64,000 nt of DNA, taken from positions 2,884,001 through 2,948,000 of the forward strand of contig NZ_CP093299.1 in NCBI RefSeq assembly GCF_024362805.1. Reading direction: 5' to 3'. Shown here in pieces: positions 7,195-17,055 of the stretch (positions are counted from its first letter, which is position 1; each line of letters opens with the position of its first letter). Position numbers and translations under genes: made by a program. This DNA is from Salipaludibacillus sp. LMS25 (GTDB taxonomy: Bacteria > Bacillota > Bacilli > Bacillales > Salisediminibacteriaceae). The notes beneath the pieces were generated by a model, which worked only from the letters and a program-made list of their open reading frames with translations, searched no databases and was not told where the DNA came from.

Positions 7195-7827
7195 ATGAGT
7201 ACCCCGCAGGATATAGGATTGTTTCAGACAATTGAAGAACGCCATTCGGTGAAGAAATATGAAAAAGGTTTTGTTATACCAGAACAAGATGTCACGGAAA
7301 TGTTAGAGGCAGCGATTAAAGCGCCATCATCATGGAATTTACAACATTGGAAGTTCCTTGTGATTGATGATCAAGACAAAAAAGAGCAATTACTGCCTAT
7401 CGCTTATAACCAAAAGCAAATCGTGGATAGTTCTTTTACGGTCGCTATTCTCGGTGACTTACAAGCTAATAAAAATGCTGAAGTTATTTACCAAAGCGCT
7501 GTAGATAAAGGGTTTATGCCTGAAGATATAAAAAATACCCTCGTTGGTCAAATTAATGGTGCCTATGAAGGTAATACGCCATTTCCACGAGATGAAGCGG
7601 TATTAAATGCGTCTTTAGCAGCGATGCAGCTTATGTTAGCCGCTAAAGCAAAAGGCTATGACACGTGCCCGATGGGTGGATTCCAACGGACTCGTTTCGT
7701 TGAAGAATTTAATGTGCCAGAACGCTACGTGCCAGTTATGTTATTAACGATTGGCAAAGCGGCTGAACCAGCTAGACAATCTGAAAGGTTCTTACTAGAA
7801 GACGTCGTCATAAAAAATACATTTTAA
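7195..7827 (+). CDS. nitroreductase family protein
   Basis: A 210-residue FMN-dependent nitroreductase-fold oxidoreductase. The N-terminal IEERHSVKKYEKG is the FMN-phosphate binding element. APSSWNLQHWKFLV is the conserved substrate/FMN segment. LAAKAKGYDTCPMGGF near residue 160 is the typical C-terminal half motif. Such enzymes reduce nitroaromatics, quinones or flavins with NAD(P)H; the physiological substrate cannot be told. AAAAAGGAG at 7176-7184 fixes the start. It is monocistronic with its own promoter and terminator. Confidence 0.88.
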   Translation: MSTPQDIGLFQTIEERHSVKKYEKGFVIPEQDVTEMLEAAIKAPSSWNLQHWKFLVIDDQDKKEQLLPIAYNQKQIVDSSFTVAILGDLQANKNAEVIYQSAVDKGFMPEDIKNTLVGQINGAYEGNTPFPRDEAVLNASLAAMQLMLAAKAKGYDTCPMGGFQRTRFVEEFNVPERYVPVMLLTIGKAAEPARQSERFLLEDVVIKNTF

Positions 7828-7840
7828 GCTGCTAAAAGCT

Positions 7841-7888
7841 ACGGGGCCTCCCATAAGACGTGTTTTATCTTATGGAGGCTCCGTTTCG
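7841..7888 (+). terminator. terminator after nitroreductase
   Basis: The long stem ACGGGGCCTCCCATAAGA pairs with TCTTATGGAGGCTCCGT with one mismatch and one bulge, ending in TTTCGCTTT. A 155-bp repeat starts in its tail. Confidence 0.85.
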
Positions 7889-7889
7889 C

Positions 7890-8047
7890 TTTATCCCACT
7901 CTTAAGGGGCAGTAAAACCCTCCTCAAAACTTAAGAAGGTCGAAACGTTTAGGTGGGGGATAAACTGCCCCTAAAGGTCCCATAAGTTAAACGAACAATC
8001 AGTGGGGGGTGAAGGAAAACGCCCACTGATTGGAGCTTAGCTTTATA
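7890..8047 (+). repeat. 155-bp hairpin element, copy 3
   Basis: Nearly full-length copy. The outer stem GGGGCAGT/ACTGCCCC pairs perfectly here, but the left arm of hairpin A has lost bases (ACCCTCCTC instead of ACCCCCACCTC), so that stem is damaged. Hairpin B is intact. Confidence 0.9.
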
Positions 8048-8580
8048 TAAATAAACGCCGCTTTGCAGGCTGGTCTTCATACGAACAGTATAAGTGGGAT
8101 GAGGTAAGGTAGAAAAGAGCTGAGTAAGTTTAAAGGAAGTCCAGCTCATATGAGAACTTGATGATTAACATTGTAAGCCAAAAAACAGGTCGCTCTTTTA
8201 TTATAACAAGGTACCAGGTTTGTTGATGTTCACTTGAAGGGGAAATGGCGGCGACTCTACAAGGAAACCCTGATCTAATCTATTTGCGATGAGTAACTGC
8301 AGGAGTAGAAGACTAGACGCTGTGGGGGGTGTTGAGGAGACTGGCTAGTAGACACTGCAAGGTCATGTAGAGCCGAAGTGACGTGATCCCCATAGGTGAA
8401 AGCATTGTCTAGTAACGATTTCAAGTAAAATATAGTTAGGGGTCCTATAACGTAATGTCCTGACGGATTCAACGTAAAACGTCGTTTGTGAGATTTTTAC
8501 ACATAGTTATTTTCTAAATGATAAGCGTCCATGATATGATAGAAATGTAGGTTCACACAGAGGAATCTTTCACAATTTAT
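8048..8580. other. non-coding gap with degenerate intergenic sequence
   Basis: No credible gene. From about 8236, AATGGCGGCGACTC and the following purine-rich blocks resemble a degenerate copy of an intergenic sequence common in Bacillaceae genomes (recalled, not checked). At 8443-8480 a short GTAATGTCCTGACGGATTCA stretch resembles the R2 repeat. The promoter of the following operon should lie near 8535-8545 (TATGAT), but no convincing -35 was found. Confidence 0.3.
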
Positions 8581-8596
8581 CAAGGGGGTTAACTCA

Positions 8597-9571
8597 TTGA
8601 GAAAACGTACGGAAGCTACAGTTATCAAGCATCCGACTGTTTATAGATTAATAGAAAACATTCAGAAAGTGGTCGTAGGTAAAAGTGGTGAAATAGAATT
8701 GAGCCTCGTAGCCTTATTAAGCGGGGGACATGTGTTACTTGAAGATGTACCTGGTGTAGGAAAAACAATGATGGTAAGGGCGTTGGCTAAATCAGTTGGA
8801 GCTGATTTTAAACGCATTCAATTTACGCCTGATTTACTGCCGTCTGATGTCACAGGTGTCTCAATTTTTAGCCAAAAAACGATGGAATTTTACTTTCGTC
8901 CAGGGCCGATTATGTCTAACATTGTCCTTGCCGATGAAATAAACCGAACGTCCCCAAAGACACAAGCAGCCTTGCTTGAAGCATTAGAAGAAGGTAGTGT
9001 GACAACAGACGGCGAAACTCGGGAACTTCAGCAACCATTTATGGTGATGGCGACGCAAAACCCTATTGAATATGGAGGGACATACCCTCTTCCAGAAGCG
9101 CAGCTAGACAGATTTTTGTTTAGATTTAAAATTGGTTACCCATCAAAGGAAGAAGAATTGGAAGTATTAACACGCATTGAAAGCCATCACCCCATTTCAG
9201 ACATTCAACCTGTATTGAGTCTTGAAGACGTGTTGACGATGAAACATGAAGTTAAAAAAGTCGTTGTCAACGAGATGGTTAAGCAATATATTATTGCAAT
9301 CGCGAATGCCACCCGTGATCATACTTCTGTCTATTTAGGAGCTAGCCCTCGGGCATCAATTGCCTTGATGAAGGCTGGACAAGCTTTTGCTTACATGCAA
9401 AATCGAGAGTTTGTCATTCCAGATGATATCAAATATTTAGCCCCATATACGTTGCAACATCGTATCATTTTAAACTCAGAAGCGAAACTATCAAATATGA
9501 CGAACGAAAGAGTTATCCATGAAGTTGTCAACGACGTCCACGTGCCAGGCGGGAAAGAAATAGCACGATGA
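8597..9571 (+). CDS. yeaC: MoxR family AAA+ ATPase
   Basis: A 324-residue MoxR-type AAA+ ATPase. Walker A is DVPGVGKTM (about residue 56), Walker B is VLADEINR, sensor 1 lies in MATQNPIEY, and the arginine-finger segment is in LDRFLFRF. MoxR proteins act as chaperones with DUF58/VWA partners. It starts at TTG 8597 after AAGGGGG. The next two genes (DUF58 protein and transglutaminase) overlap or abut it, forming the conserved yeaC-yeaD-yebA operon that precedes guaA in B. subtilis. Confidence 0.93.
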   Translation: MRKRTEATVIKHPTVYRLIENIQKVVVGKSGEIELSLVALLSGGHVLLEDVPGVGKTMMVRALAKSVGADFKRIQFTPDLLPSDVTGVSIFSQKTMEFYFRPGPIMSNIVLADEINRTSPKTQAALLEALEEGSVTTDGETRELQQPFMVMATQNPIEYGGTYPLPEAQLDRFLFRFKIGYPSKEEELEVLTRIESHHPISDIQPVLSLEDVLTMKHEVKKVVVNEMVKQYIIAIANATRDHTSVYLGASPRASIALMKAGQAFAYMQNREFVIPDDIKYLAPYTLQHRIILNSEAKLSNMTNERVIHEVVNDVHVPGGKEIAR

Positions 9572-10842
9572 TGACGGCTCTTAAAAACAAGCACAAGGTT
9601 TTTGGAAAAATGAAATGGCTTCTCCCAAGGCTTATAAAGAGCCTACTTATTGTCGTTTTATGTGGCTCTCTTTTTAGCTATGCCATGTTTCAAGGTGGGT
9701 TTGTGAGCTGGTTTCTATTTTATAGTATTAGTAGCCTTATTTTACTCCTCCTTTTATATGCGCTCATCCCCCTCGGCCGTTTTTATGTTACGAGAGAATT
9801 TGGAGACGAGGTGGAGGGGATAACAGCTGGAAAGGATGTCTCGGTTGTGGTCACTGTGACGAGGAAGTGGCCCTTTCCATTTCTTTTTTTAGGAGTGGAA
9901 GATACGATGGAAGACAAGCTAAAAAGGCAAATGGGACAAACGAGCTCAAAACGTATCATTTATCCCCTGTTTAGAAAAGAGCTAAAAATCCACTATGTCA
10001 TTCCCGCTGTTAAACGTGGTGACTATCGTTTCTTCGGTGTTCACCTTTCAACGAGCGATATGTTTGGCTTGTTCCATAGACATGCGTTTTCGCCGGCTGC
10101 ATCACAGCTTCTCGTTTACCCAAACTATTATCATATCGCTCAATGGCATGCTTATGAAAAGCGTGACATAGAAACACAAGCAGCATTAAGAGAGTTTGTT
10201 GAAAATATGACCGCTGTTTCAGGGGCGCGTGAATACGTACCAGGGGATAAATTAACGAGTGTAGATTGGAAAGTAACAGCCCGAACGAATAAACTTATGA
10301 CGAAAGAATTTGAAGATGATATCGGACAGCACTTTCTAATAATAGTTAACAACGTGATACCATCTACCGATTATGCCACAATTGCCGCTTATGAAAGAGG
10401 GATCGAATTTGTCACTTCTATTATCATGTTTGCTCATACGAACCGCTTGCAATCAGCCTTGTGGACGTTAGGGAAGCATGGCCGTTTTTTCCCTTCGGAT
10501 ATGAGCTATGACCATCAAAAGCAACTCGTGACCCACTTAGCACAACTAACGTATGAAACACAAGCAGAGTCAGCTGTAAATTTAACAGATAAAGACGACA
10601 AAATCCCTTCTGGTGCTTCTATTATGATAGTGTCTACTGAACTGACAAAGGGGTTACTGGACAAAGTAAAGGGATTAACCTCACGTCGGGTTCAAGTCAA
10701 TGTTGCCTTTTCAGTCAATGAAGAAAAAAGAGCGTTGAGAGATGAGAAAATAATGAAAGAAATAAAGCAGTGCGGCGCCCATGTGTTAATTCTTACAGAA
10801 GAAAAGTTTGAAGAGCGATTAGCTATGTTTGAGGGGGTTTAA
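9568..10842 (+). CDS. yeaD: DUF58 domain-containing protein
   Basis: A 424-residue protein with two N-terminal membrane helices (about residues 15-37 and 40-62), an extended middle region, and the DUF58 domain from about residue 195. The diagnostic segment is REYVPGDKLTSVDWKVTART. DUF58 proteins have a VWA-like fold and work with MoxR ATPases; the precise job is not established. The gene overlaps the MoxR stop codon by 4 bases and ends directly before the transglutaminase ATG, so the three are co-translated. Confidence 0.9.
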   Translation: MMTALKNKHKVFGKMKWLLPRLIKSLLIVVLCGSLFSYAMFQGGFVSWFLFYSISSLILLLLLYALIPLGRFYVTREFGDEVEGITAGKDVSVVVTVTRKWPFPFLFLGVEDTMEDKLKRQMGQTSSKRIIYPLFRKELKIHYVIPAVKRGDYRFFGVHLSTSDMFGLFHRHAFSPAASQLLVYPNYYHIAQWHAYEKRDIETQAALREFVENMTAVSGAREYVPGDKLTSVDWKVTARTNKLMTKEFEDDIGQHFLIIVNNVIPSTDYATIAAYERGIEFVTSIIMFAHTNRLQSALWTLGKHGRFFPSDMSYDHQKQLVTHLAQLTYETQAESAVNLTDKDDKIPSGASIMIVSTELTKGLLDKVKGLTSRRVQVNVAFSVNEEKRALRDEKIMKEIKQCGAHVLILTEEKFEERLAMFEGV

Positions 10843-13122
10843 ATGGCGAGATTAACTCAAAACCCGGTAGCAACAGCAACACATTTAATGATTTATACGT
10901 TGACTCTTTTCGTTATGTGGGAATGGTTAAGGCCTATCCCAATCATAACAAATACAGGGGAAATTCATATATTTGTCTGGTTTACTTTTTTAAGTGCCGC
11001 TTTAATTTATTTGCGGGTGCCTTATTGGCTCATAACACCGATTCTCTTTGGTGTTATGCTTTATGGACTTCACATGATTTATTATGAAGGCGCCTTTTTT
11101 AGTGTTGAAGGTGGTCTCAACACTGCCCAGTTATTTTTTGAAGATGTGACCGATAATCTTGCCCTCATCCTTTCCCGGGATTTTGCATTTTTAACGGATA
11201 CGTTTAGAACGTTCTTGTTATTTTTTCTGTTAGCGTTAATTTGCTATTTAGTGTATTTTTGGATCTTTCATGCGAGACGAATCTTCTTTTTTTTAGTAAC
11301 GACCGTCATTTATATGACAGTATTAGATACGTTTACAGCAGTAGATGCTTCTGCTGCTATCGTCCGTATTGTCGTGTTAGGATTCTTTATGTTAACATTT
11401 TTGCAGCTATTGAAGGTGAAGGAAGAAGAACAGAAGACAGGAAAGCGAACAGGTCTTTTTTTATCGCCAGCTTGGATAATAACACTTGTCGTCATGATAT
11501 CTGTTGCCACAGCGATTGGCTTAGTCGCCCCTAAGCCTGACCCGCAATGGGGCGATCCTGTACCGGCTATGCGAGAATTTGTTTCTGGTGAACGCCATAG
11601 TAGTACGGGAACTCGACGGGTAGGGTATGGAGAAAATGATGACCGGCTTGGCGGTGGCTTTGAACAAGATGACTCGCCTATTTTTACGGCTGAATTAGCA
11701 GAGCCTGTTTATTGGCGGGGAGAGTCAAAGCATGACTATACAGGACACGGGTGGACAGCAGAGACAGCGTATAACGACACGGATTTAGAGAGCGGTCTTC
11801 CTTACCGTTTGTTTGAAGCTGGTACACTCGTAGAAAGGAAAGAAGCTTCCATACAAATGGAGGAAGGAGTAGGTTTTTCTCATATTTTTTATCCTGGTCA
11901 ACTTCATCACCTTGATGAAAACAGTTTGTCCATCACAGGAGACGGCAGTGACGTTAGTGTTGATGACATAACCTTTTCGGTGGATACGATTGGTGGACGA
12001 CTAAGAGCAGAAAGTTCTGCGTTTGAGGACATCATGTTTACCCAATATGACGTTGCTTATGAAGCGCCGGCTTTTGCTATTGACACCTTACGTGATGTTT
12101 CTGAAAATGACCTAGGAGAGATACAGGAACGTTACTTACAGATCCCAGACGACTTACCTGAGCGAGTTGGTCGATTGGCAGAAGAGATAACGGCAGGGGA
12201 AGAAACGCGATATGACAAAGTGATCGCTATTGAACAGTATTTTTCTCAGAGCGGTTTTACGTATCAAACAGAAGACGTGCCTGTCCCTGAGGATGGTCAA
12301 GATTATGTTGATCAATTCTTATTTGAAACACAACGAGGCTATTGTGATAATTATTCAACGTCGATGGCCGTTTTATTAAGAACATTAGATATTCCTACAC
12401 GTTGGGTAAAGGGATTCACTGCAGGAGAGCAGAAAGGTGTAGTAGATGAAGACACATACCTTTATGAAGTGACGAACGGAAATGCCCATTCATGGGTTGA
12501 AGTTTACTTTCCTGAAGTTGGCTGGGTGCCATTTGAGCCGACGCAAGGCTTCGATAATTATGTTGCTTTTGAGGAAGAGCAATCGGAATTTGATCGTGAT
12601 TTTGAACTGAATTTAGACACTGAAAGAGACGAAAACGACGAAAGTGAACGAGAAGATGATCAGGAACACGCGGTGCCAGAATTGGAGGAAGGAGCGGGAG
12701 AAGGCTCGTCCGCTTCTGAAAATGCTCGCAATGACGACAGAGTCTTGCAAGAGCTGTTGTCACCAAAAGCCATCATCATATCGCTTATCTTATTTCTCGC
12801 TGTAGCTGGTGTGTATCGGAAACAGACGCAACTGCAAAATTGGTATTTTCTTTTAGCTTATCGTGTGAGAGGGAAGCGGGTTAAGTTTGACGAGGCATAC
12901 GCAAGATTATTAACGATGTTAGCGAATGAAGGCGTCCCTCGAGAAGCTGGCGAGACATTGCGTGAATATGCTGCAAGAGTGGATAGGCTAATCGGTTCCC
13001 AGTCTATGACGAAACTTACGGAAGCCTATGAAAAAATATATTACGGTGGCTATAAGTCGGAAGGGACATGGGGAGCGCTACAAACGGAGTGGGAAGAGGT
13101 TGTTAAAGCGATCTCCTCTTGA
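10843..13122 (+). CDS. yebA: membrane transglutaminase-like protein (TgpA family)
   Basis: A 759-residue membrane protein. About six membrane helices lie in residues 15-230, then a large extracytoplasmic region with a transglutaminase-like domain near residues 440-570, and a last helix near residue 650 followed by a cytosolic tail. The catalytic cysteine lies in RGYCDNYSTSMAVLLR and the histidine in NAHSWVEVYFPEVGWVPFEP. An acidic low-complexity stretch (residues about 595-635) separates this domain from the final helix. It completes the MoxR/DUF58/transglutaminase set, probably acting on envelope protein processing or cross-linking (inference). Confidence 0.92.
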   Translation: MARLTQNPVATATHLMIYTLTLFVMWEWLRPIPIITNTGEIHIFVWFTFLSAALIYLRVPYWLITPILFGVMLYGLHMIYYEGAFFSVEGGLNTAQLFFEDVTDNLALILSRDFAFLTDTFRTFLLFFLLALICYLVYFWIFHARRIFFFLVTTVIYMTVLDTFTAVDASAAIVRIVVLGFFMLTFLQLLKVKEEEQKTGKRTGLFLSPAWIITLVVMISVATAIGLVAPKPDPQWGDPVPAMREFVSGERHSSTGTRRVGYGENDDRLGGGFEQDDSPIFTAELAEPVYWRGESKHDYTGHGWTAETAYNDTDLESGLPYRLFEAGTLVERKEASIQMEEGVGFSHIFYPGQLHHLDENSLSITGDGSDVSVDDITFSVDTIGGRLRAESSAFEDIMFTQYDVAYEAPAFAIDTLRDVSENDLGEIQERYLQIPDDLPERVGRLAEEITAGEETRYDKVIAIEQYFSQSGFTYQTEDVPVPEDGQDYVDQFLFETQRGYCDNYSTSMAVLLRTLDIPTRWVKGFTAGEQKGVVDEDTYLYEVTNGNAHSWVEVYFPEVGWVPFEPTQGFDNYVAFEEEQSEFDRDFELNLDTERDENDESEREDDQEHAVPELEEGAGEGSSASENARNDDRVLQELLSPKAIIISLILFLAVAGVYRKQTQLQNWYFLLAYRVRGKRVKFDEAYARLLTMLANEGVPREAGETLREYAARVDRLIGSQSMTKLTEAYEKIYYGGYKSEGTWGALQTEWEEVVKAISS

Positions 13123-13248
13123 CCCCGTTTCATCCTATTGTTAAAATGAATCAGTATTTACTTACTAACAGAAGTGCCGGATGTACAAACATAGCCAACA
13201 TTCAATGGCAGTGCCAATTAGTGAATGTGTGGTATATACATGGTTATT

Positions 13249-13320
13249 GCCTCATATATCCTTGAGAATAAGGCTCAAGAGTCTCTACCGGGCTGCCGTT
13301 AACGGCCTGACTATGAAGGC
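13249..13320 (+). promoter_or_regulatory. purine (guanine-type) riboswitch aptamer upstream of guaA
   Basis: P1 pairs GCCTCATA with TATGAAGGC (one bulge). P2 is CTTGAG...CTCAAG. J2/3 reads AGTCTCTACC, and P3 pairs CGGGC with GCCTG. The J3/1 sequence GACTATG has C at the ligand-specifying position, indicating guanine/hypoxanthine rather than adenine. A terminator follows, so ligand should switch guaA off. Confidence 0.9.
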
Positions 13321-13338
13321 GGACATTTCTTAGTTCTA

Positions 13339-13397
13339 AGCTGGAAATTCTGCCTTCGTATTTTTTTACGAAGGTACACATTTCAGCTTTTTTTATA
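13339..13397 (+). terminator. riboswitch-controlled terminator before guaA
   Basis: AGCTGGAAAT pairs with ATTTCAGCT, with an inner CCTTCGT/ACGAAGG stem, followed by a run of seven T. It sits between the aptamer and guaA as the off-state expression platform. Confidence 0.85.
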
Positions 13398-13531
13398 TGT
13401 CAAAGGCGGCTTTTAGCGAATGTGTGACTTAACTTTTCATGAAGATTAAGTCGATGATATGACAGAACGTATGAAGTCGTAGACAGAAGTTGGACAAGGT
13501 TTTTGATAAAAATGAAGAGGTGGAAAAAGGG

Positions 13532-15070
13532 ATGAAGGAAATTAAAGAAAAAGTGATCGTATTGGATTTTGGTGGACAATACAATCAATTAATTGCCAGA
13601 CGTATTAGAGATTTAGGCGTTTTCAGTGAGTTGGTCTCTCATAAACTAACAGCGGCTGAAGTGAAAGCCATGAATCCAAAGGGGATTATTTTTTCTGGTG
13701 GGCCAGGAAGTGTTTATGCAGATGGCGCACCGCGATGTGATGAAGCGATCTTTGATCTAGGTATTCCTGTCTTAGGGATTTGCTATGGCATGCAATTAAT
13801 GACCCATCATTTTAAGGGATCTGTAGAAGCGGCTAATCATCGTGAGTATGGAAAAGCTAACATTCATATTGAAAACAAGTCCAAGTTGTTTGGACAGCTC
13901 CCAGATGAACAGTCCGTGTGGATGAGTCATGGTGACCTTGTTAAGGCGCCACCAGCTGGCTTCCGTGTTGATGCCACAAACGTGTCATGTCCAGTGGCAG
14001 CCATGAGTGATGAAAGTCGCGGGCTTTATGGTGTTCAGTTCCATCCAGAAGTGCGAAACACGGAGCATGGGAATGAGATGCTGAAAAACTTTGTCTACGA
14101 TGTTTGTCAGTGTGACGGAAACTGGTCAATGGAGAACTTCATTGAGATGGAAGTGGAAAAAGTTCGCGAAGCTGTTGGCGAGCGTAAAGTTCTCTGTGCA
14201 TTAAGTGGGGGTGTCGATTCCTCTGTCGTAGCTGCTTTAATTCACAAAGCGATTGGCGACCAGTTAATCTGTATGTTTATCGACCACGGTCTTTTACGAA
14301 AAAATGAAGCTGACAGTGTTATGAAAACATTTGGCGAAGGCTTTGATATGAATGTGATTAAAATTGATGCGCAAGACAGATTCCTATCAAAATTAGCTGG
14401 TGTCAAAGACCCTGAACAAAAGAGAAAAATTATCGGCAACGAGTTTATCTATGTGTTCGAAGAAGAATCAGCTAAGCTCACAGACGTTGATTTTCTCGCA
14501 CAGGGAACTCTTTACACGGATATTATTGAGAGTGGAACAGATACGGCACAAACGATTAAATCCCATCATAATGTTGGTGGCTTACCAGAAAACATGAAAC
14601 TTGATTTAATCGAGCCGTTAAACACCCTATTTAAAGATGAAGTGCGGGAAGTAGGAACGGAGTTAGGGCTACCAGAGGAAATTGTATGGCGTCAACCATT
14701 CCCAGGACCAGGGCTCGGCATCCGTGTTCTTGGTGAGATTACGGAAGATAAGCTTGAAATTGTCCGTGAATCAGACGCGATTTTGCGTGAAGAAATTAAA
14801 AAAGCCGGCCTTGACCGCGAGATTTGGCAATACTTCACAGCCCTTCCTGACATGCGAAGCGTCGGCGTCATGGGGGATGCAAGAACGTATGATTATACCG
14901 TAGGCATCCGAGCAGTCACGTCCATCGATGGCATGACATCCGATTGGGCAAGAATCCCGTACGATGTCCTCGAGATCATCTCAACGCGAATTGTAAACGA
15001 AGTGAAAGACGTGAACCGCGTCGTGTACGACATAACATCTAAGCCCCCTAGCACAATTGAGTGGGAATAG
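13532..15070 (+). CDS. guaA: GMP synthase (glutamine-hydrolysing)
   Basis: Converts XMP to GMP using ATP and glutamine. The 512 residues match the normal length. The N-terminal class I glutamine amidotransferase domain has nucleophile GICYGMQL and the HPEV histidine/glutamate. The ATP-pyrophosphatase domain has the P-loop [13 protein letters not shown] near residue 230. The C-terminal dimerisation domain ends [12 protein letters not shown] 13532 is chosen over an upstream TTG (13490) because AGAGGTGG precedes it and the length then matches the family. It is controlled by the upstream guanine riboswitch and ends in a terminator. Confidence 0.97.
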   Translation: MKEIKEKVIVLDFGGQYNQLIARRIRDLGVFSELVSHKLTAAEVKAMNPKGIIFSGGPGSVYADGAPRCDEAIFDLGIPVLGICYGMQLMTHHFKGSVEAANHREYGKANIHIENKSKLFGQLPDEQSVWMSHGDLVKAPPAGFRVDATNVSCPVAAMSDESRGLYGVQFHPEVRNTEHGNEMLKNFVYDVCQCDGNWSMENFIEMEVEKVREAVGERKVLCALSGGVDSSVVAALIHKAIGDQLICMFIDHGLLRKNEADSVMKTFGEGFDMNVIKIDAQDRFLSKLAGVKDPEQKRKIIGNEFIYVFEEESAKLTDVDFLAQGTLYTDIIESGTDTAQTIKSHHNVGGLPENMKLDLIEPLNTLFKDEVREVGTELGLPEEIVWRQPFPGPGLGIRVLGEITEDKLEIVRESDAILREEIKKAGLDREIWQYFTALPDMRSVGVMGDARTYDYTVGIRAVTSIDGMTSDWARIPYDVLEIISTRIVNEVKDVNRVVYDITSKPPSTIEWE

Positions 15071-15078
15071 TAACAGGT

Positions 15079-15122
15079 GCCCTAAAAGCCTTGGTAAAAC
15101 AGGGTTTTTAGGGCTTTTGTAT
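15079..15122 (+). terminator. terminator after guaA
   Basis: GCCCTAAAAGCC pairs with GGTTTTTAGGGC, followed by TTTTGTATTTTT. Confidence 0.88.
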
Positions 15123-15239
15123 TTTTCATGGCACAGTTATGGCACACTTTGATAAGTGGTGTTCATATATTGGTTGCTGCTGTAGTGTTCAATTTGTGTA
15201 TCATCGCTTGTTTTAAGCTGAATAAAACTGCTTAATCCA

Positions 15240-15455
15240 AGTGAGTCCGAGTGGTACCCCAACATACTTTAAAAGGGAACCATCTAGTAAAGATAATGGA
15301 GGGAGGTTTCCTTAACATGACGGCAAGCAAAGTGATGACAAACCATGTCATCTGATAAAGGTGACTGGGAAGGGGAGGCGGAAGTCATTAATGGAGTATA
15401 TGATTTTATCTACCGACCAAATCCGGGTATAGCTTTTCAGTTGTTTCAACAGAGA
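15240..15455 (-). pseudogene. degenerate tcpE-like fragment
   Basis: Read on the minus strand it encodes KQLKSYTRIWSVDKIIYSIN and DFRLPFPVTF, then hits stops and shifts. It is clearly homologous to the intact TcpE-type gene at 16605-16997, same strand, about 1.4 kb away. It is a decayed second copy of the conjugation gene. The rest of 15123-15667 shows no gene. Confidence 0.75.
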
Positions 15456-15667
15456 ACTATCCCTTGATTGCACTATATATTTATAGTACAATTTCGTAGA
15501 AAATATCCCCATAAATAGAAAAAATATAGAGTGATATTGAAATTGGGGCTGATTATTGGGTTTCTTTAGCTAAGAATAGATTGCCGTATAGAATTTTCAA
15601 AGAATATAAACTCGTAATATTCTATATGGAATAATCAATAGATATTAAAACCAAAAGGAGCTTATCT

Positions 15668-15985
15668 ATGAATTTAATAAAAAAAGAATTTTTAATGTTT
15701 TTATCACTATTATGTGCAATAGGTGTATTTTTAATGAGTAGTGCATTTCAAAGTATGGCATACTGGGGAAATGATTTTACTTGGTATTGGGTTGGAGTTG
15801 TTTTTACTTACTTTCTTGGATTGATGGGTATCGTTTTTTTAGTCTTTGCAATTAAGAGGAAAACAAGAGTAAACGGAGAATCAAGGTCTGGTTTGTCAGT
15901 GTTTGGGATAATGACTTCTATTATATTGATTGGTGGCTTTCTTTGGACAACTTTTATAATAATTGCAGGAATGTCTGGAATTTGA
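15668..15985 (+). CDS. small membrane protein, unknown function
   Basis: A 105-residue protein with three hydrophobic segments (about residues 8-28, 38-60 and 80-102) and a short basic loop RKTRVNGESR between the second and third. AAAAGGAG lies directly upstream of ATG 15668. I do not recognise the family. It lies between two relics of a conjugative element, and the next gene encodes a secreted protein 68 bases downstream, so the pair may have been cargo. Confidence 0.6.
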   Translation: MNLIKKEFLMFLSLLCAIGVFLMSSAFQSMAYWGNDFTWYWVGVVFTYFLGLMGIVFLVFAIKRKTRVNGESRSGLSVFGIMTSIILIGGFLWTTFIIIAGMSGI

Positions 15986-16052
15986 TTTATTATTATATGG
16001 AATTAAGGGATATCGCTTAAAAATTGCAAATATTAAAAAGGGAGTATTTAGT

Positions 16053-16448
16053 GTGAAACATTTATTTAAAGTAATCAGTTTGTTAGCTCTTGCACTAGTA
16101 TTGTCGGTTACCATGTTCCAAAGTGGGATTCAAGCTTATGATAAAAATGATTCATCTGACACAAATTTATCATTTGAGGAGTATAAAGGATATCAAGATG
16201 AAGGTATACTAGGAGATGATGTTACTTATGAAGAGTGGGTAGAATTAGTTAATGCATCTAAAGAATTAGAAAATCTCCTTGAAGATTCTTCTGAATTTGA
16301 AGAAGTATACTCGTCCGACTCCGTAGAACCATTTAGTAGCTTTACCATGAAAAGAGGAGACGTAGTTATTACAAATGGTACGTCATCAGCAGGGATTGCA
16401 GGCCATGCTCCTGAACCGAACGAATACTACTCTCGTTGCAAAGCATAA
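16053..16448 (+). pseudogene. truncated secreted YiiX/NlpC-P60-like hydrolase
   Basis: It starts at GTG 16053 after AAAAAGGGAG and encodes a signal peptide (KHLFKVISLLALALVLSVTM, cleavage near residue 28), an acidic linker, and the opening of a YiiX/NlpC-P60-like domain: MKRGDVVITNGTSSAGIAGHA. That motif is normally followed by more than 100 residues containing the remaining catalytic residues. Here it runs after GHA into the conjugation relic encoded on the other strand and stops at 16448 with an unrelated tail. The 131-residue product should be catalytically dead. Confidence 0.65.
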
Positions 16449-16621
16449 ATTTTTCCATCTTGATTTTGTGCAATCAACTGCCTAAAATGTTCGTGTACCT
16501 GCATCTTTTCATCTTCGGACAGAAAGGAATAGTTGTATGGCAATAGTTCGTAGTAAGCAAACGTTTCTCCAGAATGATTAAAAACCAAATTATTTTCGAT
16601 ATACTTAATCGGATAACTCAT
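16427..16621 (-). pseudogene. tcpF/ConE-type conjugation ATPase, N-terminal stub
   Basis: From ATG 16621 (AAGGGGTGA upstream) it encodes about 60 residues typical of the start of the VirB4-like conjugation ATPase of Gram-positive ICEs: MSYPIKYIENNLVF, then YYELLPYNYSFLS. It then ends in a chance stop, missing more than 700 residues. It overlaps the end of tcpE, as in Tn916-type elements. The deletion junction lies about 16410-16430, against the truncated hydrolase gene. Confidence 0.8.
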
Positions 16622-16997
16622 ATGCTTCACCCCTTACCACTGTAATCGATTCATGGATCGTTTGTTTTTGAAGTTTTACCGCTTTCCCTGCATACGTCAC
16701 TTTCGGTCGGAACCAATACGTGATAACAGATTTTAAGAAACCATAAGGCTTTTTCCCATTAAAACTTTTTTTAGACATAAACCAAGTCAACGCTACAGGA
16801 ACCCCAACATATTTTAATAATGCTCCGTCAATCAAAGAGAGGGGAGGGAGGTTTCCAAGTAACATGACGACCAAAAGAGAAAGCACAAACCATCTCATTT
16901 GGTTAAACGTCACTGGAAAAGGTAAGCGAAAATCATTGATCGCATAAATCACTTTTTCCACCGACCAGATTCGCGTGTAGCTTTTTAATTTTTTCAC
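16605..16997 (-). CDS. TcpE family conjugal transfer protein (Tn916 Orf17-like)
   Basis: A 130-residue membrane protein of the TcpE family, part of the mating channel of Gram-positive conjugative elements. Visible family segments are YTRIWSVEKVIYAI, DFRLPFPVTF, two membrane helices (LSLLVVMLLGNLPPLSLID and LLKYVGVPVALTWFM) and KPYGFLKSV...FRPKVTYAGK. GTG 16997 is preferred, with AGGATG upstream. Order ardA-tcpE-tcpF matches orf18-orf17-orf16 of Tn916. The reading frame is intact, but the rest of the transfer machinery is absent from the window, so it is probably a non-functional relic. Confidence 0.85.
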   Translation of the reverse strand: MKKLKSYTRIWSVEKVIYAINDFRLPFPVTFNQMRWFVLSLLVVMLLGNLPPLSLIDGALLKYVGVPVALTWFMSKKSFNGKKPYGFLKSVITYWFRPKVTYAGKAVKLQKQTIHESITVVRGEAYELSD

Positions 16998-17055
16998 GTC
17001 TTGACATCCTATTCCAAAGTAAAAGCAGTTTGTATCTAAACAAGCTGTTTTCCAG

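Noticed and set aside
8275..8472. Minus-strand open frame of 65 codons in the gap before the MoxR gene
   Set aside because: Low-complexity, no ribosome site, inside degenerate intergenic sequence.
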